The notes under the pieces: model-generated
What the model was told of the DNA's origin: nothing
Database searches by the model: none
The model's input: only the letters and a program-made list of their open reading frames with translations
Program-made: the position numbers and the translations under genes
Origin: Polyangiaceae bacterium
GTDB taxonomy: Bacteria > Myxococcota_A > Polyangia > Polyangiales > Polyangiaceae
Direction of reading: 5' to 3'
Length of the DNA stretch: 64,000 bases
NCBI GenBank assembly: GCA_020633235.1
Contig: JACKEA010000001.1
Coordinates: forward strand, 2,108,001 to 2,172,000
Shown here: positions 19,059 to 27,859 of the stretch, piece after piece
Layout: every line of letters begins with the position of its first letter
How positions within the stretch are numbered: position 1 is the stretch's first letter

Positions 19059-20746
19059 TCATTCTGGCGCGTCCTTCCGGACGCATTCGTTCACGGAGTA
19101 GCCGCGGCTGTCGAGCCACTGCCGACGCAGCTGAAGGCCGGACAGAGAGAGAAGCTTGGGAATGTCCTCGCGGCGGAACTTGCGCGACGTGCCCACCTGC
19201 ACGGCGTCTCCGGCGGCGAGCCGCACTTCCATGTCCAGCTTGCCGATGATGTACACGGCCTGGGGACCGTCGTGGCGAGCTTCATGTTCACGCAGCGGTT
19301 CTCGATGCCTTCGTAGGGCTCGTCTCGGTCGTAGGTGGATTCCTGCTCGAAGGCCGTCAAGTCGAAGTTGGCATCCAGCTCGTTGTTGATGCGCCGGAGC
19401 ATGTTCATGAAGAAAGCGTGGTTCGCGTGCCCGGCTTCGTAGGCGCGACGCAGGATCTCTTCGTCCTTGTGCAGATCGATGCCGATCAGGAAGCGATCGT
19501 GCACCGTCATGCGCTCTCGCATCGACCGCAAGAACTCCACCGTATCGGCAAGGGTCTCGATGTTCCCCAGGGAGCCGCCGAAGAACAGGATCACTTTTCC
19601 GGCGGCGTCGGGGATGCTTTCGAGCACCTCGTCGAAGTGCCCATGGCGCGGCTCCACCGTTACCCGTCCGGGTAGGACTCCTCGATCTCCGCCTTGGTCG
19701 CGGACAGCGCGCCCTTGGAGAGGTCGATGGGCGTGTATGTGAGCCGGGTGCTCGCCCGCCCGCGCAAGGCGGCGTCGAACAGCAACTTGACCTTGCGGGC
19801 GGAGCCACAGCCGAGCTCGACGAACAGTCGTTCTCCGTCGACGATTTCCCGGCGCGAGAGCGTAGAATCTCCTCTTCGGCGTCCACCAGGTAGTAGTCGG
19901 GGCAGTCGATGTAGCGGTCGTACAGGCGCGAGCCCATCGAGTTCAGATGTGGCAGTGGTCGAGCCGCTTCACCCGAGAGGGGCTGGCCATCGCGCGGCGC
20001 ACGGCGCTCTCGAACTCGCTCTCCGTTTCCGACAGCTGAGCGTCCTGCACTCGATAGCACCACACCCGAAACATCGCCTTCGGGTCCTTCTTGGGCAGGT
20101 ACTGCTCGGGCTCGGTGAGGTGGACCTGCTGCCAGACGCCGTCCTTCTCGAGCGCCTCCATCCTCGAGCGCACCCCCATCGCGTCACTCTCGAAGAAGTC
20201 CGTGCGCATGGTGAACACGACTACGCCGCCGGGCTTCACGACGCGCGTGATCTCGTCGAGGGTATGCGCCGGAGCTTGGCCGAAGGAGAACACGCCCACC
20301 AGCACCGCGGCGGCGAAGTGACTGTTCGGAAGCGCGTCCAGAGGAAAGCCCAGGTCCGCCTGCACGACGTGCTGGTAGACGCCCTTGGCAGCGGCTTGCT
20401 CCAGCATCGCGTCCGAGAGATCGACGGCGGTCAAGTGGCCGAAGCCGCGCTTGGCGAGCTCGACGCCCGCAGCGCCCGTGCCTGCGCCAGCGTCCAGGAC
20501 CGGCGAAACGTCCTTGAAAGGGACGAATTTCTCCACGATCTCTGCGGCGCGAACGTGGCCAAAGAAGCCGATGGCCTCGTGATCTTCGTCGTAGGTGGTG
20601 GCCCAGTCTCGGTACAGATCCCGCAACTGTGAGCGACTCTTCGCCTCATATGCGCGCTTCCAGATGCGCTCTCGGCGTGCGACGCCGTTGTTGGCCGAGG
20701 TGGATTGGGGCGGGGTGGAAGTCGTGTCCGGACTGGTCGAGCTCAC
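19059..20746 (-). CDS. Fused METTL27-like + EgtD-like methyltransferase, frameshifted
   Basis: Four one-base losses (near 19950, 19862, 19672 and 19265) interrupt an otherwise continuous gene of about 563 residues. The N-terminal half is a class I SAM methyltransferase of the METTL27 type (YRDWATTYDEDHEAIGFFGH, VLDAGAGTGAAGVELAKRGF). The second half is a Methyltransf_33/EgtD-type domain (CPDYYLVDAEEEIL, VELGCGSARKVKLLFDA, FFGGSLGNIETL, INNELDANFDL). No stop or start separates them, and the EgtD N-terminal helix continues directly from the first domain. EgtD trimethylates histidine; here the residue matching EgtD Glu282 is Gly, so another substrate is likely. The GTG at 20746 is the best start; the frame stays open to 20836. 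Confidence 0.8.
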
Positions 20747-20793
20747 TGTTCTCCGCGAAAAAGCACTGCGTCGCGCATGCGGGACGCGATTGA

Positions 20794-20812
20794 AAACGAT
20801 GTCCGATCGTTT
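20794..20812. promoter_or_regulatory. Operator-like inverted repeat before the methyltransferase-transporter operon
   Basis: AAACGAT-GTCCG-ATCGTTT is a perfect 7-bp dyad, extendable to TGAA(A)ACGAT...ATCGTTTCA if one extra A is allowed. It lies 48-66 bp upstream of the GTG at 20746. On the minus strand a TTGACA hexamer at 20836-20831 lies just before it, so the dyad would overlap a -10 region and could block transcription. No good -10 hexamer is visible. Confidence 0.35.
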
Positions 20813-20842
20813 CAACGCATCCGCCCGTGCTGTCAAGGCGCT

Positions 20843-21643
20843 CTAGTTCAGCAGCTTGCCGTCGGGACCCCGGTCGTCGTCGTCCTTGCCGTCCCCTGGA
20901 TCACCTTGAGACCCGAGCGCTGCACACGCTTCTTGCGCGCGTCGCGGTCGCGTGCGGCTTCGCGCTCGAGTGAGCGCAGCTTGAGCTTGAGCCAGAAGCG
21001 ACGCGCGGGGCTGGGCGAGCCACCGAAGAGCCAGCCCGCGAGCATGCCGCCGAAGGAGAGACAAGCCCTGCTGCCGGCATCTCCAGCGTGATCACCATCA
21101 GCACGCTCATGGCCACCACGAACAGCACCAGGCCGCGGGAAGTGACCGGCAGCACGAAGAAGAGCTGCACGGTCTGGCCCTTGAAGCTCATGGCCCAGGC
21201 GATGGCGATGGCCTCGATCGCCGGCACGGAGGAAAACCAGTACTCGGGGATCAGCTTGGCGGCGACGGAAGCCGGCAAGATCTTTCCCATCAGCATCTGG
21301 AACAGATAGGCGACGGTGCTCGACAGGATCAGAAATCGGATCAGCTTCGGCCCACCCCACTTCTGCTCCAAGCTGGGCGTGAGGAAGTAGAAGCCGAGCA
21401 AGGCGAAGAAGATCGCGCCCACCCGCGGCTCGTGCATGAGCGGCGCGGTGAACAAGCGCCACACTTCGCCTTCGAGGATCTTGTCGGTGTTGCCACAGAA
21501 GAAGGCGAAGGCGGTCCGGGTGCGCCGCCCCAGTTCAGGCCCAGCGCGAAGGCCAGCCAGATGGCGAACAGCGTGATCATCACGCCCCACAGCGCCTTGC
21601 CGGGGCGGGGCAGCACGAAGGCCGGAGTCGGGTTCTCCCTCAC
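20843..21643 (-). CDS. Rhomboid-like membrane protein lacking the catalytic dyad, frameshifted
   Basis: Three one-base losses (near 21522, 21062 and 20893) split about 267 residues. The fold shows a first helix (MITLFAIWLAFALGLNW), the rhomboid-type WRLFTAPLMHEPRVG segment, several further helices, and a charged cytoplasmic tail ending in an Asp run. The usual GxSG nucleophile motif is not seen; the equivalent stretch reads WFSSVPAIEAIAIAW. The helix-6 position normally holding the catalytic His (HxGG) reads SFGGMLAGWLFG. It is therefore probably a pseudoprotease. The GTG start lies 36 bp after the preceding lipoprotein gene. Confidence 0.7.
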
Positions 21644-21679
21644 GAGACAACTCGTAGCCGCAGCCGCGGCCTCCGCAAC

Positions 21680-22768
21680 TCACTGGACGGCGGTGCAGCT
21701 GGCGTCGCGCACTACGCCCGGCATCGTCGTCGCGCTGCACAGCGCGATGGGCCCTGGGGATCCGTCGGTCTTGCGGGTGGTGACGGTGACGTCGTGGGCC
21801 GCGGCGGCGAGCCCGTCGAAGCGGAGATCCCGCCGCAAGGCACCGTCTTCTTGTCGCTGCCGTCCAAGAGGCCCGTGACTTCGCTGATGTCGCTGCAGCT
21901 GATGCCCAGCGTCGCGCTGACCACGGACGAGGGAACTCGGATGCTGGAGTCCTCCGTCAGCGGATCGCAACCGGCGTCCAGCGTCGCCCCGGCCTGCGCC
22001 TTGCGGAAACAGGTGGTGCCCCAACGCGGCGAGGACGCTCCGCTCTCGAAGGCGAACACCTCGAAGTCGTAGCTCTGATCGGGCGTCAGATCGCTGAAGG
22101 TGGCCGAGTCACCGCAGCCCGCGCTCTGTGTCGTAAGCGCGGCGCCCAGCAGGTGGGCATCGAAGTGCTCGACCATGCCGGCATCCGTGCCGCAGGTCAG
22201 ATCCCCGAGGCCGTGCCGATACCCACGCGAATGGCGGTCGGCGTGTCGCTACCGGCGACGAGCTTGCCGCAGCCGTGCACGTAGCGGGTCAGGTAGTAGG
22301 CGGCGGTGACCGGACCTTCCGCCGGGGAGCCGGCGAGGTTCCTGCCACAGCTCGTGCTCCAGCGGGGGGACGTACTCACCGGTGCTGTCCCGCACCAGGG
22401 TGCGGCCGCCGGGCCCGAGGGCATGCACGTCGGTGCGATCGTACACGTCGACCTCGGCGTCGTAGCGATGGCCCGGGATCACGAAGCCGGTGGCGGCGGG
22501 CTGCAAGCACGACAGCGGGCGATAGGCGCCGCCGTCGCTGAGCACCGTGCTCGGCAACGCAAAGGATCCGCCGGCTCCTCGGCGGTGCCGAGGTCGAAGA
22601 ACGTGACCACCATGCGTCGCGCTGCGCGGCGCGTCCGCGCACACCACCTCGCCCAGGAAATCCTGCGGGGCGACCGCCACCAGCGTCGGCGTCCGAGTCG
22701 GGCCTCGCCCCGGTGCTGCTGCACGCGGTGGTGGCCACGAGCAGGGCGGACAAGAGAAGAGTACGCAA
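21680..22768 (-). CDS. Hypothetical lipoprotein, frameshifted
   Basis: The start is a TTG giving MRTLLLSALLVATTACSS, a clear lipobox. About six indels scatter the rest over three frames. Joined pieces give roughly 362 residues of probably beta-rich sequence, including CSDISEVTGLLDGSDKKTVP and YYLTRYVHGCGKLVAG. I recognise no family. A paired-Cys pattern fits an exported, oxidised protein. It belongs to the minus-strand run 23857 to 20843. Confidence 0.6.
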
Positions 22769-22835
22769 CGTGCCGGGTGTCCTAGCCCGAGCCGTGCTCC
22801 ACGCAAAGCAGGATTTTGCAGGCTGGGCCAAAGGC

Positions 22836-23362
22836 CTATTCGATGGGCAGGTACACGCGTTCGTCGCCCATCGGCTCGTAGGCCACCAGCTGATCCGAGC
22901 GCAGCACGAAGCGAGCGGCCGCGGAGCCGGCTTCCAAGGTGGGCTCGGGAAAATCTCCGGGAGAGCAGCGGCGGCTGAGCACCACCGGCGGGCGCGACAC
23001 CTCTACGGCGGCGGCGCCGTTGTGCCGCGCGTAGCGCACGCGCACGTTGAACGCCGACTCGGCGGTGCAGTCGAAACGCTCCCCGCTGCGTATCGTGAGC
23101 TTCTCCGCCACGCTCACGTGCTCCTCCGCCGTGGCCGAGCCGCTGTGCAGCCGGAGCGTGCTGGTCACGGTGCGCTCGAAGCGCTCGATGACATTGGGTG
23201 GCGGGCGGATGCCGCGCGACTGCTGCATCGCTTGCCAGGTGGTTCCCACCCGCAGCACTTCGTCCTCGGGGTCTCGTGGGCGACTTCCGGCGGCCGTTCG
23301 TTGGCGCGGCCTCCGCAGCCCGCGAGCACGAGAGACGCGAGCACGGTCGCGCGGGCGATCAT
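22836..23362 (-). CDS. Small hypothetical lipoprotein, one frameshift
   Basis: The ATG at 23362 gives MIARATVLASLVLAGCGG, an ideal lipobox. One base is missing near 23270, joining PEVAHETPR to DPEDEVLRVGTTW, for a total of about 175 residues. The C-terminal half (VTSTLRLHSGSATAEEHVSV to ERVYLPIE) looks beta-rich. No family is recognised. It overlaps the upstream gene by 4 bases (ATGA at 23359-23362), so the two are coupled. Confidence 0.65.
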
Positions 23363-23857
23363 TCCGTCGCGCCGTCCGTGGCCGCCTCGCTGCCACTGTC
23401 CTTCGGGGTGGAGGTATCCGGGGCGGCGTCCGGAACCTCGACGGGGACGGCCAGGAACTCGCACTCGGCGATCTTCTCCGGGTTCAGCACCACGTCGCAC
23501 ACCTTGGTGAGGGCGGTCTTGTCGCTCGGCTTGGGGTCGCAGCTCGAGAGCTCCGTCACGCCGTTCTTCGCGCAGCTGCCGGCGGCCTGGATCGAGCTCA
23601 CGCAGCTCTTCACCTGCGGTGCCCCCGGCTGCTCGCCCTTCGCCAACCCGTGCAGGCACTGGTCGCGATAGAAGCGCTTGCACTGATCGACGTCGTCCAC
23701 GATGCCGCAGAACTGCGCAGCTTCGCAGCGGGCTTCCTCGATGTCTCGGCATTCGTCCACGCCGACGGCGTCCGTGCGTGCAGCCGGCGGCATGGAAGAC
23801 CAGGAACGAGTAGACGAAGGACGCAGCCAAGGCCGCCAGCGGTCGGGACACACCCAT
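23359..23857 (-). CDS. Cys-rich secreted protein, one frameshift
   Basis: A signal peptide MGVSRPLAALAASFVYSFL leads into a region with about nine cysteines (CRDIEEARCEAAQFC, QCKRFYRDQCL, SCVSSIQAAGSC) and an acidic Thr/Asp-rich tail. The frame shifts near 23775 (one base gained or two lost) within the signal cleavage region. Length is about 166 residues. The spaced Cys pairs resemble helical disulfide-rich lipoproteins common in myxobacteria, but I cannot name a family. It is the first gene of the minus-strand run. Confidence 0.6.
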
Positions 23858-23915
23858 GGGGTGGCGCTACCATGCCGGCCCGAGGAGAGGCGAGTTTCTG
23901 GCGGCCTGCGCCGGT

Positions 23916-24194
23916 CTCTAAAGCGTGTTGACAGTTTCTGCCGACACCGCCCTTCTCGGGCGTCGGGCATAGGCCCTTCCTGCTTCGACGAGGGTAGTCT
24001 CACGGACCGGAGCGACGGTTCGCCAGAGCTTCCCTCTCCACAAGCGTTTTGCGTCTCCGCGTGCTTCGCGGCGACGGGAGGCCAAACCTCCAATTCATGC
24101 AGCCTACCAGAACCTGAACATATGTCAAGCATTAATCCCCGCCGAGGCAGGATTTCGTCGGCGATCCCAATCCAGAAACTGTCAACAGACTCTA
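23916..24194. repeat. MITE-like element with terminal inverted repeats
   Basis: This fills most of the 346-bp gene-free stretch 23858-24203. TGTTGACAGTTTCTG at 23926-23940 is repeated inverted and perfect at 24173-24187; weaker matching extends outward (TCTARAG on both sides). The 5-base word CTCTA occurs directly at 23916-23920 and 24190-24194 and could be a target duplication. The 232-bp interior has no convincing reading frame and is more AT-rich near its right end. A non-autonomous transposon relic is the simplest reading. Confidence 0.5.
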
Positions 24195-24203
24195 GACTGC
24201 GCC

Positions 24204-25085
24204 GTGATGTCGCAGGCGATGATCTTGTGTGCGGGCCTGGGTACCCGCCTGCGGCCACTGACCGACGAGCTGCCCAAGCCCTTGGTGCCCGTGGGAGACC
24301 GCCCGCTCTTGGCGCACATCACCGCCCGGCTACGGTCCCAGGGCATCCATCAAGTGGTGCTGAACACGCACCATCTGCCGCGGGCTTTCGACAGTGTGTA
24401 CGAGTGGTTGGACGTGGAAGTCAAAGTGGTGCACGAGCCCGAGATCCGGGGCACCGCGGGCGGCGTGGCGGGAGCCCGGCGCCACTTCTCCTCCGCTCCC
24501 GTGCTGGTCTGGAACGGTGACATCCTCGCTGATCCGCCGGTGGGTCGCTTGCTGGAAGGCGCCGCCCTCGGCGGTGCGTGCTTGGCCGTGGCGCCGCGCG
24601 GCCGCGGCGAAGGCACCGTGGGCCTCGACGCCGACGGCCACGTGGTGCGGGTGCGGGGTGAGCAGTTCGGAGACGAGGTGGCGGGGGGCGACTACCTGGG
24701 CATCGCCGCCCTTGGCGCTCGCACCCTGCGCGCGTTGCCGGACAAGGGCTGTCTCATCGGCGACGTGGTCCTGCCGGAGCTCCGCGCCGGCGGTGTAGTG
24801 CCCAGCGTGCGGGTCGCCGGGCGCTGGAGTGATCTCGGAGACGTGGCGAGCTACATGGAGGAAAACCAACGCTTTTTGGACGAGCGCGGGGTGGAGAGCT
24901 GGATCGCACCGCGCTCCACGGTGATGGACTCCGTGAGCCCCGAGCGCAGCATCGTGGGTCCCGGCGCCCACGTGTTCGGCTACGGCAAGCTCCGGCGGGT
25001 GGTGGTGTGGCCGGGCGCGGAAGTGCGCGCGCCCCTCGACAACGCCGTGGTCACCCGCTCCGGGCGTATCGTGCGCATCGCGTAG
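24204..25085 (+). CDS. Sugar-phosphate nucleotidyltransferase
   Basis: A 293-residue NTP-transferase. The N-terminal signature LCAGLGTRLRPLTDELPKPL with the pyrophosphorylase Lys, followed by VWNGDILADPP for the metal site, marks a nucleotidyl transfer from NTP to a sugar-1-phosphate. A short C-terminal left-handed helix part (about 230-293) is present. The family covers mannose-1-P guanylyl-, glucose-1-P thymidylyl- and MurNAc-1-P uridylyl-transferases; I cannot choose among them. The start is GTG 24204 or ATG 24207. Confidence 0.88.
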   Translation: MMSQAMILCAGLGTRLRPLTDELPKPLVPVGDRPLLAHITARLRSQGIHQVVLNTHHLPRAFDSVYEWLDVEVKVVHEPEIRGTAGGVAGARRHFSSAPVLVWNGDILADPPVGRLLEGAALGGACLAVAPRGRGEGTVGLDADGHVVRVRGEQFGDEVAGGDYLGIAALGARTLRALPDKGCLIGDVVLPELRAGGVVPSVRVAGRWSDLGDVASYMEENQRFLDERGVESWIAPRSTVMDSVSPERSIVGPGAHVFGYGKLRRVVVWPGAEVRAPLDNAVVTRSGRIVRIA

Positions 25086-25088
25086 TTT

Positions 25089-25150
25089 CCGCGCCGTACC
25101 AACAAAAGAAGCCGAATCACTGCAGCTGGAGATTTTGTCGGGGCGGCGCG
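25089..25150. repeat. Copy of a two-block intergenic repeat
   Basis: Block 1 (25089-25111) reads CCGCGCCGTACCAACAAAAG with AAG; block 2 (25136-25150) reads TGTCGGGGCGGCGCG. Both blocks recur in the same order at 55875-55926, with a different filler. The element fills the 66-bp gap between two convergent genes. Confidence 0.5.
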
Positions 25151-25151
25151 G

Positions 25152-26462
25152 TCACGGCTCGGCGAAGAGCTCGATGCTGCGCGTGGGCTCGCCGCTGACG
25201 CTGCCGCCGACGACGGCGACGTGACCGGTGGGCAAGGCGACGGCGATGCCGTTGCTCCGCGGCTCGCGCAGCGGCAGCTCTTGGGCAGAGCTTTCGCTCA
25301 TCAAGTACGCCCGGGTGGCGCCCTGGGCCTGTCCGACGGCGAGGACGCTGCCGTTCGACAGGCTGAAGCCTTGCGCGGCGTCGAGGGCGACGGGCTCGGA
25401 CCACGCCGCGGGCGCGCAGCTCGTGCCGCAGCCGAGATCCAGCGAAACGCTGTCCGCGGCTCCGCCGATGCGCACGACCGTGGTGGAGTCGAGGGCGGCG
25501 AGGGCGGCGCCTTCCGTCGCATCCGGGGGGAAGGCGAGGGGGACGAAGCTGTCGGCGCCGGCCGCGAGCAGCTCTGCCCCGGCCGCGGTGTCGCTGCCAC
25601 CGACCACCACCAGCCCGCGCCCTTCCACCCAGCAGGCGGCGGCCCGCGTGCGCGGTGCCGTGAGGTGGATGGCCGTGAGCTCGCCCGTGGCGCTCACGCG
25701 CAGCACGACGTCGCTCTCTCCGGCGGCGCGCGTCGCGCCCACCACGTAGGCGCTGCCGTCGTCGGCGTCGACGGTGAGCCCGCCGGCGATCTGATCGAAG
25801 CCCGACAGCCCGCTCGGCGGCGTGACGTCGCCGCTCGAGCCGTCAGCCAGCTCGAACCAGATGGCGGCATCGTCGCCGACGGCCAGGCCCAGGGTGTCGT
25901 CGACGATGGCGAGGGAGCGGATCGAGCACGGGGGGCTCTTGCACCCCAGCGTGGGGCCGCCGACGGCGGACCAGCTGGCCAGATCGTAGCTGGCGGTCTC
26001 CACGGAGGCGCCGCTCTCGCCGCTCGCGACCAAGAGAAAGCGCCCCGACACCAACGCCGCTCGGGGGGCGCTGCCGGGCGCGACGCCGAGCTCGCCCCGA
26101 GCGCGGGAAAACGCGCCCGCCCGGGACACGAACAGGGGCAAAGTGTGGCCGGCGAAGCCGGGAGGATTGACCGGCAGTGAGCGGCCGCGGACGCGGACCA
26201 CGCCGTCGTCGCTGGTGGCCGTGAGGGACAGCTCGCCAGCGTTGCCGAGGCCCAGGCTGAACTCGCTCACGGGCGCGTCGGCCTCGAGCATCAGGCTCGC
26301 GTCGCCGCCCGCGGCGATCTTCTCCACCCGCACGCGGGTGGGCGCCGGCGCTCTGGTCCAGGCGTCGTCGTCGGGTCCCTGGACGATCACCGCCTTGCCC
26401 GCGTCGATGGGCGTGGGGCTGCAAGCAGCAAGGGCAAGGGCGAAGGGAAGTACACCGCGCAC
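25152..26462 (-). CDS. Hypothetical lipoprotein, probable beta-propeller
   Basis: With the GTG at 26462 the protein is about 436 residues and opens VRGVLPFALALAACSP, a lipobox; a further GTG at 26498 adds 12 residues and weakens the signal. The rest is a series of roughly 50-residue beta-rich repeats with Gly-Gly turns (AVVGGSVSGEPTRS, VVVGGSDTAAGAEL, VRIGGAADSVSLDL), as in kelch-type propellers. A binding role at the cell surface is plausible, with no specific ligand evident. It diverges from pabB. Confidence 0.75.
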   Translation of the reverse strand: MRGVLPFALALAACSPTPIDAGKAVIVQGPDDDAWTRAPAPTRVRVEKIAAGGDASLMLEADAPVSEFSLGLGNAGELSLTATSDDGVVRVRGRSLPVNPPGFAGHTLPLFVSRAGAFSRARGELGVAPGSAPRAALVSGRFLLVASGESGASVETASYDLASWSAVGGPTLGCKSPPCSIRSLAIVDDTLGLAVGDDAAIWFELADGSSGDVTPPSGLSGFDQIAGGLTVDADDGSAYVVGATRAAGESDVVLRVSATGELTAIHLTAPRTRAAACWVEGRGLVVVGGSDTAAGAELLAAGADSFVPLAFPPDATEGAALAALDSTTVVRIGGAADSVSLDLGCGTSCAPAAWSEPVALDAAQGFSLSNGSVLAVGQAQGATRAYLMSESSAQELPLREPRSNGIAVALPTGHVAVVGGSVSGEPTRSIELFAEP

Positions 26463-26517
26463 GGCGCAGGCGTAGCGCCGCCCGCCCAGCGAGTCCACGC
26501 CGTGCTACACGGCCCGG

Positions 26518-27789
26518 GTGTTTGCCCGCGTGCTCGATGTGGCGCCGGACCCGCTGCGCTTGTGCCGCGCCTTGGGCGATCGTCCGGGCATCGCGCTCTT
26601 GTGGAGCGCGACGGGCGGAGCTTCGTATCTGGGCGCGGAGCCGCTCGCGGAGGCCGGCGCGCTCGACCCCGAGCCCAGCCTCGCCATCGCGCCCCTCGAG
26701 CAGGACTTCGGCCACGTGCCCCGCTGGGTGGGCGTGCTGCCCTACGAGGCACGCCGCAGCCTCGAACGCCGGGGCGATGCTGCGACAGATCCCAGGCCCG
26801 CGCCGCACGTGTCTTCCGTCCGCTGGTGTCGGTACGGCGCGATGGCCGAGATCGACGACCGGGGCGTGCGGGTCGTCGGAGACGACGCCGCGAGCGTGGC
26901 GCGGCTCGCGGCGGCGCTGGACGGCCCGCCGCGGGCCGTCGCCTCCCACATCGACCTTCTGGGTCCGACGGAGCCGGCGCGGCGGCACGAGGAGCGCATC
27001 CGGGCGGCCCTCGAGCTGATCGCGAAGGGTGAGCTCTACCAAGTGAATCTCGCTCGACGTTTTCGCTTTCGCGTCCAGGGACATCCCCTCGGCCAGCTCG
27101 AGCGCATGAGTCGACGAGCGCGCGCGCCCTATGCCGCCTGGCTCCGGCTCGGTGAGCTGGACGTCGTGAGCACGACCCCGGAGCTGTTGCTCCGTTTGTC
27201 CCCCGACCGGCGCCTGCTCACGTCGCCCATCAAAGGCACGCGCCCGCGGGGTGCGGACGCCCAGCGCGACCGCGCCCTCGCCGTCGAGCTCGAGGGAGAT
27301 CCCAAAGAGCGCGCCGAGCTCGCCATGATCATCGACGTCGAGCGCAACGATCTCGGCCGCGTGGCCGTCAGCGGCTCGGTGCGTCTTCTGGGTCCGCCGC
27401 GGGTGGTCACGCATCCGTCCGTCCACCATCGCGTGGCCCACGTCTCGGCCCGCCTCCGGCCCGAGCTCGGGCGCCGGGAGCTGCTCGAGGCCATGCTGCC
27501 CAGCGGCAGCGTCACGGGCGCCCCGAAGATCCGCGCCATGGACGCCATCCGGGCGCTCGAGGCGGAACGTCGGGGGCTGTACACCGGCGGCTTCGGCGTG
27601 GTGCGTCACGACGGCGGCATGGAGCTTGGAATGGCCATCCGCACGTTGACGGTCGTGGACGGCGAAGGGCACTACTTCGCGGGCGGCGGCATCGTCGCGG
27701 ACAGCGATCCGGCGCGGGAAGTGGAGGAGACGCTCTGGAAATCCGTGCAGCTCCTGGGCTCCGGTGAACGAGGCCAAAAACTGGTCTGA
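26518..27789 (+). CDS. pabB: Aminodeoxychorismate synthase component I
   Basis: A 423-residue chorismate-binding enzyme that makes 4-amino-4-deoxychorismate for folate. The diagnostic LTSPIKGTRPRG has the PIKGT Lys of PabB rather than the PIAGT of anthranilate synthase. GSVTGAPKIRAMD and YTGGFGVVRHDGG complete the active site, and the metal-site EVEETLW is near the end. No pabA or pabC lies nearby, so the glutaminase subunit must be elsewhere. The start is GTG. Confidence 0.9.
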   Translation: MFARVLDVAPDPLRLCRALGDRPGIALLWSATGGASYLGAEPLAEAGALDPEPSLAIAPLEQDFGHVPRWVGVLPYEARRSLERRGDAATDPRPAPHVSSVRWCRYGAMAEIDDRGVRVVGDDAASVARLAAALDGPPRAVASHIDLLGPTEPARRHEERIRAALELIAKGELYQVNLARRFRFRVQGHPLGQLERMSRRARAPYAAWLRLGELDVVSTTPELLLRLSPDRRLLTSPIKGTRPRGADAQRDRALAVELEGDPKERAELAMIIDVERNDLGRVAVSGSVRLLGPPRVVTHPSVHHRVAHVSARLRPELGRRELLEAMLPSGSVTGAPKIRAMDAIRALEAERRGLYTGGFGVVRHDGGMELGMAIRTLTVVDGEGHYFAGGGIVADSDPAREVEETLWKSVQLLGSGERGQKLV

Positions 27790-27859
27790 ATCCTCCGGCT
27801 GGGGGTACCGAGGACATGGACCCTTTTGGGTCCACCGCTTTCTCTCAGGAGCCAGAGCC

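Noticed and set aside
16700..20746. Treating the patch genes as true pseudogenes
   Set aside because: The indels are almost all single bases and the corrected frames keep complete motifs; decay would also bring nonsense and missense changes at key residues.
19059..20746. Calling the EgtD-like gene egtD (ergothioneine)
   Set aside because: No egtB or egtC nearby, the domain is fused to another methyltransferase, and the Glu282 equivalent is Gly.
23941..24172. Small RNA or riboswitch in the gap
   Set aside because: I could not fold a convincing conserved structure; the terminal inverted repeats favour a mobile-element explanation.
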